Under the pieces are notes generated by a model, which did no database searches, was not told the origin of the DNA, and worked only from the letters and a program-made list of their open reading frames with translations. A stretch of DNA of 22,147 bases from CAZOEL01 sp964578835 (GTDB lineage Bacteria; Desulfobacterota; Syntrophobacteria; Syntrophobacterales; Syntrophobacteraceae): contig CAZOEL010000096.1 in the NCBI GenBank assembly GCA_964578835.1, positions 1 to 22,147 of the forward strand, in the 5' to 3' direction. Of the stretch, positions 14,667 through 22,147 are shown piece after piece. Numbering within the stretch: position 1 is the first letter of the stretch; every line of letters begins with the position of its first letter. Position numbers and translations under genes: made by a program.

Positions 14667-15809
14667 TTATTTCATAAAGGGACTATCTCCCTCATTCACT
14701 GGCTTCAACATCTGTGAGAGCTCTTTTCTTGTTCTTTCCAGGGACTCCAGCCTCGGCAGTTCTATGGCTTCAAAGTGAGAACCCTCAAAAGTGTACTTGC
14801 CGCTGCCCGAAGGATACTCCACACCAACTTTGAAGGCATGCGATTCACCATCCACAGGGTTGTAAGATCGAAAGGTGAGCACATAATCGCTCTGGATTAT
14901 ATTTTGAATCTCTTCGACTACTCTTTGCATCTTTTCATAGGCTTCTGCGATCAGATAGTACTTCCCGAACGAATTTTTTGAAATAGACTCAAGATTTTTG
15001 AAATGACTCGAGCCGACTTTGGAATAAGCCAGAGAATAGACCGGAATAGGGATAGACATGCCGGAGATGCGGGTATTGAGCTCCTCTCGGCTTATTGCGC
15101 TGCCGTCATCCAAGCCGCTGGACAAAACTACGATACACGATGATACGATGTAATTTGTAGAAGAAGGATCCACCGATCCCTGTGAAGCGGATCCACACAT
15201 CTGAAGAGCCGCGCCAATGCCGTCATAAAGGCGGGTCTTAGCGCCGTCAGCCTTCACATCTGCCAATCGGTTTGCCAGCACGCCGCGATCACGCTCAAAT
15301 CCTGAAACCGTTTCGTAGCCATCCTTGGTATTTCTCAAGGCGATAATGGCCACTTCATCCTGCGGCCTCTTATTGTCAAAAAAACGGGCGCACGCCCGGA
15401 GTGAAGCCTCAAAAGGATGACCAGCCATGCGCTTGCTAGCGTCGAGCACGATTACAGAGCGTGTAGCCTCCTGTCTTTGCCGAATCGACTGCACCATATA
15501 TTGGAGCTTCGCAATATCATAGGTTCGTCCTTTAACCATCAAACCTACATTTCTTTCATTGAGGTTTACAAGAGGCTGCATATCCTGGTCAAACGTTCGG
15601 AAATAGACCTGAACGAAAGGGTAGAGAGCTGAGTTCACCTGATAGATCTTAAGCCCATAGCCGCCTGGAGCCGCAAAGCCGGGCTGCGCCTCCACCAATG
15701 CTGCAGAGGCAATAAATCCAAAAAGGCAACATCCAATCAGGAGAAGCTTTAAGCAATTTTTTGTGTTTTTCCGGTAAAAGCCCACCCTCTTTCCCGAAAT
15801 TGCATTCAT
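14667..15809 (-). CDS. Exported VWA-domain protein
   Basis: The 380-residue protein has a signal peptide (basic N-terminus, hydrophobic 20-38, cleavage near VEAQ). GGAGG stands shortly before the ATG. The von Willebrand A domain covers about 115-310, with the first MIDAS strand VIVLDASKRM (D123, S125), T192 in KTRLYDG and SSGLDDG (232-236). The third MIDAS residue is Arg127 instead of Ser, so metal binding may be weakened. The end, with YVLTFRSYNPVDGESHAFKVGV, resembles VWFA-related domains of Acidobacteria-type proteins. VWA domains mediate protein-protein contacts. It is encoded 159 bp after the kinase and 97 bp before the CsgG-like lipoprotein, which suggests a periplasmic partner of the kinase's extracytoplasmic tail (inference). 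Confidence 0.82.
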   Translation of the reverse strand: MNAISGKRVGFYRKNTKNCLKLLLIGCCLFGFIASAALVEAQPGFAAPGGYGLKIYQVNSALYPFVQVYFRTFDQDMQPLVNLNERNVGLMVKGRTYDIAKLQYMVQSIRQRQEATRSVIVLDASKRMAGHPFEASLRACARFFDNKRPQDEVAIIALRNTKDGYETVSGFERDRGVLANRLADVKADGAKTRLYDGIGAALQMCGSASQGSVDPSSTNYIVSSCIVVLSSGLDDGSAISREELNTRISGMSIPIPVYSLAYSKVGSSHFKNLESISKNSFGKYYLIAEAYEKMQRVVEEIQNIIQSDYVLTFRSYNPVDGESHAFKVGVEYPSGSGKYTFEGSHFEAIELPRLESLERTRKELSQMLKPVNEGDSPFMK

Positions 15810-15968
15810 AAAATTCCCTCCATAAGGTTTTGTTTAGTTTAAGCTTGCACGCTTATGCACCGCCTCTATTTTTTGAATGACCTCCTCTCAACTGTTAGGT
15901 TAGCTTTGTTTGTCAAAATCGTAAATCTGCTAAAAGACGGCCTCATAATTTTGCTCTAAATTGTTTTG

Positions 15969-17753
15969 TCACGGACCGCCGAGACGATCGGGAGAAGGAA
16001 AACTGGGAAGCCATTCCCGAGGCCGCGGTCTGGAGCGAGGCGGCTCCGCCAACAAGGGCTCCAAACGCTCTATAAACTTCTCATTATCTCTTCGTGTTTG
16101 AGTAGAAACGCTCCTCTGGGATTGTGACGCAACAGACTTTTTCGGTTTTTGCTGAGCAGAAGTTTGTGCAGTGGCATCGGGCGTTCCCGCCAGATCCCCA
16201 TTACGCCTTTGTTGCAAGATATCCATGGCGCTGGGTTGTGGAGGATAGGAGACGGCAGGCGGCGGGGTCATCACCTCCACATTGTCGGACACGGCTTGCA
16301 TATCGCCCGTTGGGGCAGCCACAGCGCCTTCAGTAACAGACTTCCCGGTCTCAGCCTCCGACGGAGAAAGATTTGAAAGAGGAATCACGTGTTCAGCTCC
16401 CCCTCCTGAACCAGAGCCACCAGGAGCGGAGGGTCCATGAGAGGGTGGGGCATCATCCTGGTTTGGATTCTGCGTAAAGCTCGGTTGCGGTGCGGTCCCC
16501 CTTTCAGCAATTGATTCGACGGGCGACTCCTTCTCCTTGCGCCAGTAAGAATATCCCGCCGCACAAAGCATCGCCAAAGCGATTACACAGGCAAAAAGCA
16601 CTGGCCACAACCGCCTGGACTTCGCCTCACTTTTCTCAGCTTCACCAGACATTTTAGAAATAATAGGCTCGCCGGTGCTAACCTTCACTCCCGTAATGAT
16701 CGTTCCAGGGGGAAGATCAGTGGAGCTTCCCATACGAGGATCGGCTCTCACAGTCTTGTAGGAGTGAGGGAGCTCGATAGCGGGAGAAACATCCAAGGCA
16801 TCCAGCACACGTCTACAATCCTCCACTTTACTCGGCCGATGATTGAGGTTCAGGCTCAAGGTCGCAGATAAAAGCTCGTCAACTAAGGGAGGAAGGCCAG
16901 GCGTAATCTCCGATGCCGGACGAAGCTCTTTGCCGACTACCCGCTCATGAGCTGGTGGAGGAACCTGTCCGGAAAGCAGATAATAAAAGGTGGCGCCCAG
17001 CGCATAAATATCCGAACGCTCGTCAGTTCCGGTTCCCAACACCTGCTCGGGAGGACTGAAGCCGTGGGACACAGCTCTAGCCGTAACCCGTGTGGTGTTG
17101 GTGGGAGCTGATTCTTTTGCAATGCCGAAGTCAATGAGCATTATGCGCTCATTATTGTCCAAAAGGATGTTCTCCGGCTTCAAATCACGGTGAATGATAG
17201 GAGGGGATTGTGAATGCAGGTAGGAAAGAACATCACACAGCTGCTTCATCCACGGCAGCAATTTCTGGAGAGGTATACGCCCTCCCATCCTCAGGCATTC
17301 GTCCGCCAGTGTGCTCGTTCCTCCGAATTCAAGCAGCAGATAAATCATGCCGTCGTAAACGCAGCGATCGATAATATCGGGGATAGAGGGATGGTTGAGC
17401 TGACTTAGAAGGTTCACCTCATTCTCGTCAAAGAGCAATTCGGGTACTTCCTTCAGTGCTCTGCGCTTACCTTTCAGCTTCATGTCTTCGATCAGGTAAG
17501 TAGCCCCAAAACCGCCTTTCCCCAGGACATTTTCCACACGGTAACGGTCCTGAATCACATCTCCCACCGATCTCAGATATCCAAAAACGCCGCGAATTGA
17601 TCCGTTCGGAGCAAAATCCGGATAAGCCATCTCGAAGTTGCAGGTGGGACAACGGTATTCCATAGCTCTCAAAGCGCTTTCATCACTTTTTGTCTTGCAC
17701 TTTCCGCACGCGTGTAACCTTGGGGGCGTTGCTTCATGCAAACCAATGTCCAT
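15969..17753 (-). CDS. Transmembrane Ser/Thr protein kinase with N-terminal zinc ribbon
   Basis: The 594-residue kinase starts 11 nt after the FHA-ABC stop, with GAGGTG just upstream of its ATG. Residues 16-38 hold a CxxC...CxxC zinc ribbon (C16, C19, C35, C38). The Hanks-type domain (about 71-320) is complete: GKGGFG loop 78-83, K101, HRDLKPEN 188-195, DFG 208-210, SPPEQ, and an activation segment rich in Thr/Ser (SAPTNTTRVTARAVS) suited to autophosphorylation. A single transmembrane helix lies at about 382-403, followed by a Pro/Ser/Gly-rich outer tail of about 190 residues. The likely substrates are threonines recognised by the FHA domains of the neighbouring exporter. This parallels PknF with Rv1747 and PpkA with Fha, but here the VWA part is a separate gene. 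The Pro-rich tail has no PASTA repeats. Confidence 0.93.
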   Translation of the reverse strand: MDIGLHEATPPRLHACGKCKTKSDESALRAMEYRCPTCNFEMAYPDFAPNGSIRGVFGYLRSVGDVIQDRYRVENVLGKGGFGATYLIEDMKLKGKRRALKEVPELLFDENEVNLLSQLNHPSIPDIIDRCVYDGMIYLLLEFGGTSTLADECLRMGGRIPLQKLLPWMKQLCDVLSYLHSQSPPIIHRDLKPENILLDNNERIMLIDFGIAKESAPTNTTRVTARAVSHGFSPPEQVLGTGTDERSDIYALGATFYYLLSGQVPPPAHERVVGKELRPASEITPGLPPLVDELLSATLSLNLNHRPSKVEDCRRVLDALDVSPAIELPHSYKTVRADPRMGSSTDLPPGTIITGVKVSTGEPIISKMSGEAEKSEAKSRRLWPVLFACVIALAMLCAAGYSYWRKEKESPVESIAERGTAPQPSFTQNPNQDDAPPSHGPSAPGGSGSGGGAEHVIPLSNLSPSEAETGKSVTEGAVAAPTGDMQAVSDNVEVMTPPPAVSYPPQPSAMDILQQRRNGDLAGTPDATAQTSAQQKPKKSVASQSQRSVSTQTRRDNEKFIERLEPLLAEPPRSRPRPREWLPSFPSPDRLGGP

Positions 17754-17764
17754 GATTCACCTCT

Positions 17765-20026
17765 TTATCTATTCTTCAGGTCCTTGAGCTTAAGCCCCAG
17801 AAGCGCAGCTATCAAAAAAACCACGGCTAAACATGCAGTAGTGGCTAGGTTTGCCAGGAAGGACATCTCTGTCGGCGCGAGGGAGGTTAGCTCCCCAGAT
17901 AGTGTTGCTTTCATGGCGTCGAACGAACTAAAGGCAATTATTGCGGACTGCCCGATTATCGCTCCTACTTTTCCCAAATGAACGATAAAGTTAGAAAGAA
18001 TTACCTGAGGTATCAGTAGGATCGGGATGAGCGCCACAGCTTTGTCGTTTGAGTCGACGAGAGTGCTGACTGCGAGCCCCATGCAAGTGGCAGCCATTGA
18101 CGCCATGAATAAGGTGCATAGCCTGCCGAAAAAATCCCCGGACCATGAAGTAAGAGCAGACACTATGGCAAGGAGCATAAGACATTGCAGCATACTTATG
18201 ACACCCAGAGGAATCAATTTGCTCGCCAGGTAGGGTCCGATTCCCAAGTTAACAGAACGCTCTCGCAGATAAATAGGCAGTTCCTTGACTACTTCCCGAG
18301 TCGAGTTCAAACAACCGCACCAAATGGCTGACAAAACCAGGATAAAACCTATCTGGCTCTCGGAAATGGCGCGGGCCTGCGGTGGACCGGAGATTTCGAA
18401 TACAAGCCCGACGAGAATGGCCACAAGGGGGGCCTGTAGGAACAATATGGCAAGATTTCGTCGATCGACAAGAAGTAGATTGGTGTAGCGTCGCATCAAC
18501 GTTATCAACTGGGGGAGGTGGAACCAGGGTTGCCTGCTGCCGGAGATATTAATTTGTTGATTCTCTTGCGAGGAATAATCCGTCTCGAGTGTTGAGGAGC
18601 GGTCTTTTATATAATCGGCATAGTATGAAGATTCAAGGAATTTTTGTGACCAGTAATCTGCAGGACGAGCTTCAATCAATTCATATACATCCGAAAGTCT
18701 GGAAACGCCGAAATGGGGGCATACGCCTTTAGGCGGTCCAAAATAAAGCATCTTTCCATGATGGAGAAGCAGCATTAGATCACAGACGTCAATGTTTTCC
18801 AGCGTATGAGTAATACAAATGATGGTTTTTTCTTCTGCGCCCAACTCGGCGAATAATTGCATCATTTTCTTATCCGTGCCGGCATCGAGTCCACTGGTGA
18901 CCTCATCGAGAAAGAGGATGTTCGGATTTGCAATCAACTCAACCGCTAAACTTACTCTCTTTAGCTGCCCACCGCTCAAAGGAGACGGAGTATCAATGGG
19001 CATTAGCGCTTTGTCGCTCAATCCAACCTGTTTCAACACACGAGTAACATGAAGATCGATTTCCTCATCAGATGTGTCGGAAGGAAGACGCAGACGTGCG
19101 GTATATCGGAGAGCATCTCGCACATAGATTTTGCGATGCACGATGTCCTGTTGCGGAACATAACCGATGGCGGCCCGGAACATGCCGAATGCCGAATAAA
19201 AATCGGCCCCATTGTAAAGCACCTGGCCTGAGGTGGCTGGTCTGCGACCATTCAAAGCATCAAGTAGCGTGGATTTTCCGGACCCGCTGGTTCCAAAAAT
19301 TGCAACAAATTCTCCAGGATCAATGACAAGGTTTATGTTTTCCAATAAGTAACGCGATTGACCGTTTGCACGATCTCGAACATGTTTGGACAATCCCCGC
19401 GCTTCCACCCGTATACCGCCCCTGGAACCGAGTGGCTCCAAGGCCTCACCCGTAAATCGAAAAGAAAACGCAGCCAGTTCCACCCTGTCGCCACATTCAA
19501 GCCGAATCGGCCCAAAAATCCTCCGTCCGTTGACATAGGTTCCGTTCGTACTGCTCAGATCCTCTAACGTGGTGGCGCCATTTTCATAACTTAGTCTGGC
19601 ATGCCGACGAGAGATGAGTGGGGATGGGATCTCCAAGTCGCAATCCGACAATCTGCCGACGGTGATGGACCGGCAATGTTCGTGCCGGCATGAGGAAGAT
19701 AGGGGCTCCTGGTGCAGGCTATCGAGTTTAGTCCGTTCATCCGTTCTGATTCTTATTTGAAGAAAAGCCGAGCCCAAGGCCAGCCAATCGCCATCCGAAA
19801 CCGGCGCAGAGCTATGCACGGAAACTCCATTGATGGTCAAGGGAGCGTTATCGATAGGCTCTATCTGGAGATCCTCTACATTCCCAAAAACACGCGCATG
19901 CCGAACTGATACGCCATCTCCTTCGAGAAGGATATCTGCCCGACTGCCCAGCACTATTTGATGGTTAGGAGTCCAGATGATGGAAATCTTCTTGCCGGTC
20001 GGGCGACTCCGAAATTCCACTCGCAT
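17765..20026 (-). CDS. FHA-FHA-ABC exporter, ABCG type (Rv1747-like)
   Basis: The 753-residue fusion is arranged as follows. FHA1 (about 20-95) has LGSR, SVRH and NG. FHA2 (about 118-192) has all key residues: G124-R125, SRRH 139-142, SSTNG 158-162. The ABC ATPase (about 205-435) has Walker A GTSGSGKST (245-253), signature LSGGQ (350-354), Walker B LFLDE (371-375) and H-loop H407. The ABC-2 permease (about 510-750) has six predicted helices. FHA1 is degenerate at its first Arg region, so FHA2 is the likelier phosphothreonine reader. The order matches Mycobacterium Rv1747, an exporter controlled by PknF phosphorylation, and ABCG half-transporters. It is first in the operon, with the kinase 11 bp downstream. 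The exported substrate is unknown. The start is weakly supported (GGATGAG 9 nt or less upstream), but no upstream alternative is better. Confidence 0.93.
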   Translation of the reverse strand: MRVEFRSRPTGKKISIIWTPNHQIVLGSRADILLEGDGVSVRHARVFGNVEDLQIEPIDNAPLTINGVSVHSSAPVSDGDWLALGSAFLQIRIRTDERTKLDSLHQEPLSSSCRHEHCRSITVGRLSDCDLEIPSPLISRRHARLSYENGATTLEDLSSTNGTYVNGRRIFGPIRLECGDRVELAAFSFRFTGEALEPLGSRGGIRVEARGLSKHVRDRANGQSRYLLENINLVIDPGEFVAIFGTSGSGKSTLLDALNGRRPATSGQVLYNGADFYSAFGMFRAAIGYVPQQDIVHRKIYVRDALRYTARLRLPSDTSDEEIDLHVTRVLKQVGLSDKALMPIDTPSPLSGGQLKRVSLAVELIANPNILFLDEVTSGLDAGTDKKMMQLFAELGAEEKTIICITHTLENIDVCDLMLLLHHGKMLYFGPPKGVCPHFGVSRLSDVYELIEARPADYWSQKFLESSYYADYIKDRSSTLETDYSSQENQQINISGSRQPWFHLPQLITLMRRYTNLLLVDRRNLAILFLQAPLVAILVGLVFEISGPPQARAISESQIGFILVLSAIWCGCLNSTREVVKELPIYLRERSVNLGIGPYLASKLIPLGVISMLQCLMLLAIVSALTSWSGDFFGRLCTLFMASMAATCMGLAVSTLVDSNDKAVALIPILLIPQVILSNFIVHLGKVGAIIGQSAIIAFSSFDAMKATLSGELTSLAPTEMSFLANLATTACLAVVFLIAALLGLKLKDLKNR

Positions 20027-20059
20027 CTTTGCTCATCCACAAACCGCATGTTAATAGCT

Positions 20060-20086
20060 ATATTCATTCAATACATATAAGTACTT
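20060..20086 (-). promoter_or_regulatory. Recurring AT-rich motif, copy 3 (upstream of the FHA-ABC operon)
   Basis: On the minus strand it begins AAGTACTTATAT and continues GTATTGAATGAATAT. The first 11 bases equal copy 1 and ATTGA lies at the same spacing, with one extra base near the end. It lies 34-60 bp before the start codon at 20026, a good distance for a promoter or operator. Confidence 0.5.
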
Positions 20087-20506
20087 AACAAATCATAGCA
20101 CTTCCCTGACGCAGCTTTCCCGAAGCAACAAAACCCGAGAAAGCAAAAGAGACCCTGCCTCTCATACGGAAAGGCATTGATCCTCCGGGTTTGTCAGCAA
20201 CACATTTCGGTGCTGCCGCCCTCTGACGACTCTGCTTGCATGATAGTTGGTAAACGACACAAAGTATTGCACATTGCAGTAGTGATGCCAGTCGAACATT
20301 GGGATCATAAGTTACGGCCGTGAGTAGATTATAAACCGATTAGATGGAAGGTATGCTTTCTCCCACTGCTACAATATCTGCCAAGTAAGCATGAAATACG
20401 CTGTGTCTTTGAGTATTTTTCTCCCTTGGCTCTTCCGACGCTGCAATCGCAAGTCAAAAAAACAACTGAAGCCCATGAAGAAAAGTATCTAACGAAGAAG
20501 ATCTTC

Positions 20507-20522
20507 TCTAGAGCGCTCTAGA
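20507..20522. repeat. 16-bp perfect palindrome within a 10-bp tandem duplication
   Basis: TCTAGAGCGCTCTAGA is perfectly palindromic. The wider segment 20506-20525 is two exact copies of CTCTAGAGCG in tandem. A dimeric regulator site is possible. It lies about 310 bp before the small secreted protein gene and 480 bp before the FHA-ABC operon. Confidence 0.4.
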
Positions 20523-20752
20523 GCGCCGACCCGTTGTGCTGAAGCAATCCTGCGCCAGGAATCCATGGAGCTATCCAATCAGACCCTACAGGCATGACAT
20601 GATTCTTTCTCAGGATCGAAGCAAGCTGCCTCCAGTGTGAAACCTGGAGAGGAGATTTCCACGCATTGAAATGCATTGGTTTGATCAAAGCTGATAAGCA
20701 TGCGCACCGTTCGAATCAAAGACCGTTGTAGAACAGCTTCGATTTGCTTTTA

Positions 20753-20782
20753 TTGATTCCTAAATACGATATAAGTTATTAT
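20753..20782 (+). promoter_or_regulatory. Possible sigma-70 promoter of the Tyr-rich protein
   Basis: TTGATT (20753-20758) and TATTAT (20777-20782) are separated by 18 bp, about 35 bp before the start codon. The downstream AAGTTATTATATTATATT loosely resembles the recurring AT-rich motif. Confidence 0.35.
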
Positions 20783-20817
20783 ATTATATTCGGACAAAAT
20801 TTAGGGAGGTGACTGCG

Positions 20818-21135
20818 ATGAGATCATGTATCAAAAGAGCGGCACAATTTTTTGCCGGCATGCTGCTGGTCCTTCTGCTGGCTTCGCCCAGCTTTGCCGG
20901 GAACGGCGGCTATAGTATTTCAGGCTACTCCAACAGCCCGAATATCACATACGTTGGCGGCTACCACAGACACTACCATAGAGGCCATTGGGCTCGCCAC
21001 TATCCTCGCTATTACGGATCGCGCTATTACTACAGACCGTACTTCGCTCCGTACGGCTACTACAGGCCGTATGTCGCCTATCCGTATCCTTATTACTACC
21101 CGGCGCCTGGATTAAGCTTCTTCTTCAGGTTCTAA
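20818..21135 (+). CDS. Small secreted Tyr/His-rich protein
   Basis: The 105-residue protein begins at the ATG at 20818. GGGAGG (20804-20809) is 8 nt upstream and overlaps an alternative GTG at 20809, which is therefore not the start. Residues 1-27 (MRSCIKRAAQFFAGMLLVLL...SFA) form a signal peptide. The mature 78 residues are low complexity, with 21 tyrosines and many His, Arg and Pro (YHRHYHRGHW, RYYGSRYYYRPYF, YPYPYYYP), and end in an aromatic LSFFFRF. Such short Tyr-rich exported proteins are common in proteobacteria, with unproven functions; envelope association, metal binding or crosslinking are possible. The ending resembles outer-membrane C-termini, but no barrel is present. Confidence 0.8.
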   Translation: MRSCIKRAAQFFAGMLLVLLLASPSFAGNGGYSISGYSNSPNITYVGGYHRHYHRGHWARHYPRYYGSRYYYRPYFAPYGYYRPYVAYPYPYYYPAPGLSFFFRF

Positions 21136-21215
21136 AGGAGCAATATCTGAAAGCACTTGGTAGATATTGGAGAAGGATGAGCGAATAAACGACAAGGCGT
21201 ATCGATAGCAGCCTC

Positions 21216-21243
21216 GGTGGGCAACGCTTCGCTTTTACCCACC
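21216..21243. repeat. GGTGGG/CCCACC hairpin, REP-like
   Basis: GGTGGG pairs with CCCACC around a 16-nt loop containing AACGCTTCGCTT. Hairpins of this make-up, followed by GTAGGATGGGCG as here (21269-21280), are frequent extragenic repeats in proteobacteria. Confidence 0.4.
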
Positions 21244-21354
21244 CTGCCATGCTGTTGCGTTGGATGGTCGTAGGATGGGCGCATCTTTTCGCGCTCACCG
21301 CGACTGGGTTCTAACTTCGGCAAGAGATAACAGGAGCAGTTCAGAGCCGCAACT

Positions 21355-21397
21355 GGAGAGGCGTCCATACGCCGTTATAGCGTATGGGCGCCTCTCC
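21355..21397. terminator. 18-bp-stem hairpin between converging genes
   Basis: The left arm 21355-21372 and right arm 21380-21397 pair over 18 bp with one G-U type mismatch and a 7-nt loop (CGTTATA). It lies 220 bp after the Tyr-rich protein gene and 122 bp after purN. No T-run follows, so it may be a factor-aided bidirectional terminator or a palindromic repeat. Confidence 0.5.
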
Positions 21398-21518
21398 GAC
21401 AAAAGATAAACAGCGGACCTCAAAAAAACGGGGCATTCGTTAGGATGCGTCCTGTTGTTTATTCCAGGAAAACCAGCAAGCCTGGCGCAATAGCCAACCA
21501 GCGCGGTTAGCTCCGGGC

Positions 21519-22147
21519 TCATACAGCAGCAAAGGCCTTTCGCATAAAGCTCTGCATCACTTCGGGATAGGCGGGATCAAGAATCGAAGCATACATGCGT
21601 TTTCCATCAGCCCTCTGAGCCAGGCGCACCTGGCCGGCGGCAATCCAATTTATGCACTGCGGGTAGATTTCGTATTCGAGTTGTAGTCCGCGTTTGCGCA
21701 CCTTGTCAATGTCGTCGTCGGGCCAGATCGGGTAAACCGCCTGGGCCAGGATGGGACCGGTATCTTCCCCTTCATCGACAAAATGCACCGTTACGCCGCC
21801 CCACTTGCAGCCGTAGGCGAAGGTATCCTCATAGCCATGTTGCCCCGGAAAAGCGGGTAAAAGAGCCGGATGAATGTTCAGGATTCTCCATTGCCCATCA
21901 CTGTTGTAGCGATTGATGAAATAGGGAGTGACAAGCCTCATGAAGCCGGCGAGGCATATGTAATCCGGCTGATGCCGATCCAGGATCCCGATCAGCTCGC
22001 GCTCGGCGAGCAGAAGAGCTTTCAAGCGCTCGAGACGCTTCACTCTATCGGGCTGGGTCAAAATATTCTGCTTCTCGTCCAATTCATGGAGAACGACGGG
22101 AAGGCTATTCAACTCCATAGACTTGGGTTGAGACAAATGGGTTCTAT
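21519..22147 (-). CDS. purN: Phosphoribosylglycinamide formyltransferase, 5' end cut by window
   Basis: This is GAR transformylase of de novo purine synthesis: it moves a formyl group from 10-formyl-THF to GAR. The frame is open through the right edge, so the N-terminal phosphate-binding part (GSGSN-type loop) is outside the window, and the TTG at 22136 is probably internal. Visible conserved parts are LAGFMRLVTPYFINRY, the catalytic NIHPALLPAF (Asn and His), and GVTVHFVDEGEDTGPILAQA carrying the catalytic Asp. These are in the usual order for PurN. The spacing NRYNSDGQWRILNIHP is longer than in E. coli PurN, and the end extends past the core, as in variants from deltaproteobacteria (recalled, not checked). 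Its upstream partner, usually purM, is not in view. Confidence 0.9.
   Translation of the reverse strand, partial: RTHLSQPKSMELNSLPVVLHELDEKQNILTQPDRVKRLERLKALLLAERELIGILDRHQPDYICLAGFMRLVTPYFINRYNSDGQWRILNIHPALLPAFPGQHGYEDTFAYGCKWGGVTVHFVDEGEDTGPILAQAVYPIWPDDDIDKVRKRGLQLEYEIYPQCINWIAAGQVRLAQRADGKRMYASILDPAYPEVMQSFMRKAFAAV

Larger units (their letters stand above)
20027..20817. other. Divergent gap between the FHA-ABC operon and the Tyr-rich protein gene
   Basis: The 791-bp gap holds the operon motif (20060-20086) and a region of possible RNA structure (20131-20227: AAACCCG/CGGGTTT and GTCAG/CTGAC stems). It also holds a 16-bp palindrome (20507-20522) and the promoter of the small secreted protein. 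No coding region was recognised. Confidence 0.5.
21136..21518. other. Gap between converging genes, hairpin-rich
   Basis: This 383-bp gap contains two hairpins (21216-21243 and 21355-21397). Minus-strand frames at 21132-21368 and 21295-21522 read through the hairpins and have no domain, so they are not called. Confidence 0.55.

Noticed and set aside
1..22147. CRISPR array, tRNA or rRNA genes, prophage genes
   Set aside because: I saw no regularly spaced direct repeats, no tRNA cloverleaf or rRNA sequence, and no phage structural or integrase genes.

Overview
The window is a piece of bacterial chromosome, GC roughly 50% by eye. Its gene content is Gram-negative: a diheme c-type cytochrome, a secreted multicopper oxidase, outer-membrane-type lipoproteins, Ser/Thr kinase with FHA signalling, and many small mobile elements. 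A Desulfobacterota (deltaproteobacterial) host fits best, but this is inferred from gene types and not from a marker gene. Both edges cut genes: an alpha/beta hydrolase of the PHB-depolymerase/esterase family on the left, and purN on the right.

Left part (1-9 kb): the hydrolase 3' end (+) converges on two minus-strand redox genes, a large secreted multicopper oxidase followed by a diheme cytochrome c peroxidase-like protein. A 174-bp MITE-like element and a hairpin lie between those two. After an almost 1-kb gene-poor stretch comes an AbrB/MazE-type antitoxin whose presumed Doc toxin survives only as a stub. Next is a secreted protein with a bacterial Ig/cadherin-like domain. A 102-bp imperfect repeat occurs twice (677 and 6458).

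Middle part (9-13.8 kb) is a mobile-element graveyard. It holds a nested palindromic element, a complete IS4-family insertion sequence with 26-bp perfect terminal repeats, a small membrane protein gene, and a group II intron on the minus strand whose reverse transcriptase has been deleted. It also holds a 135-bp MITE with 24-bp perfect terminal repeats and a 10-bp target duplication, a small secreted protein gene, and a frameshifted transposase remnant.

Right part (13.7-20 kb) is the most interesting block. Four minus-strand genes probably form one operon: FHA-FHA-ABC exporter (ABCG type), membrane Ser/Thr kinase with an N-terminal zinc ribbon, periplasmic VWA protein, and CsgG-like lipoprotein. 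The combination resembles a compact version of the kinase/FHA/VWA/ABC/lipoprotein parts of the T6SS threonine-phosphorylation pathway, and of the mycobacterial PknF-Rv1747 pair, but no secretion-system genes are nearby. It may be an envelope-sensing or export-control module that has not been described.

A related 26-27 bp AT-rich element lies upstream of three minus-strand transcription units: multicopper oxidase, Ig-like secreted protein, and FHA-ABC operon. This suggests a shared promoter or operator. The right end holds a Tyr-rich secreted protein and two strong hairpins before purN.
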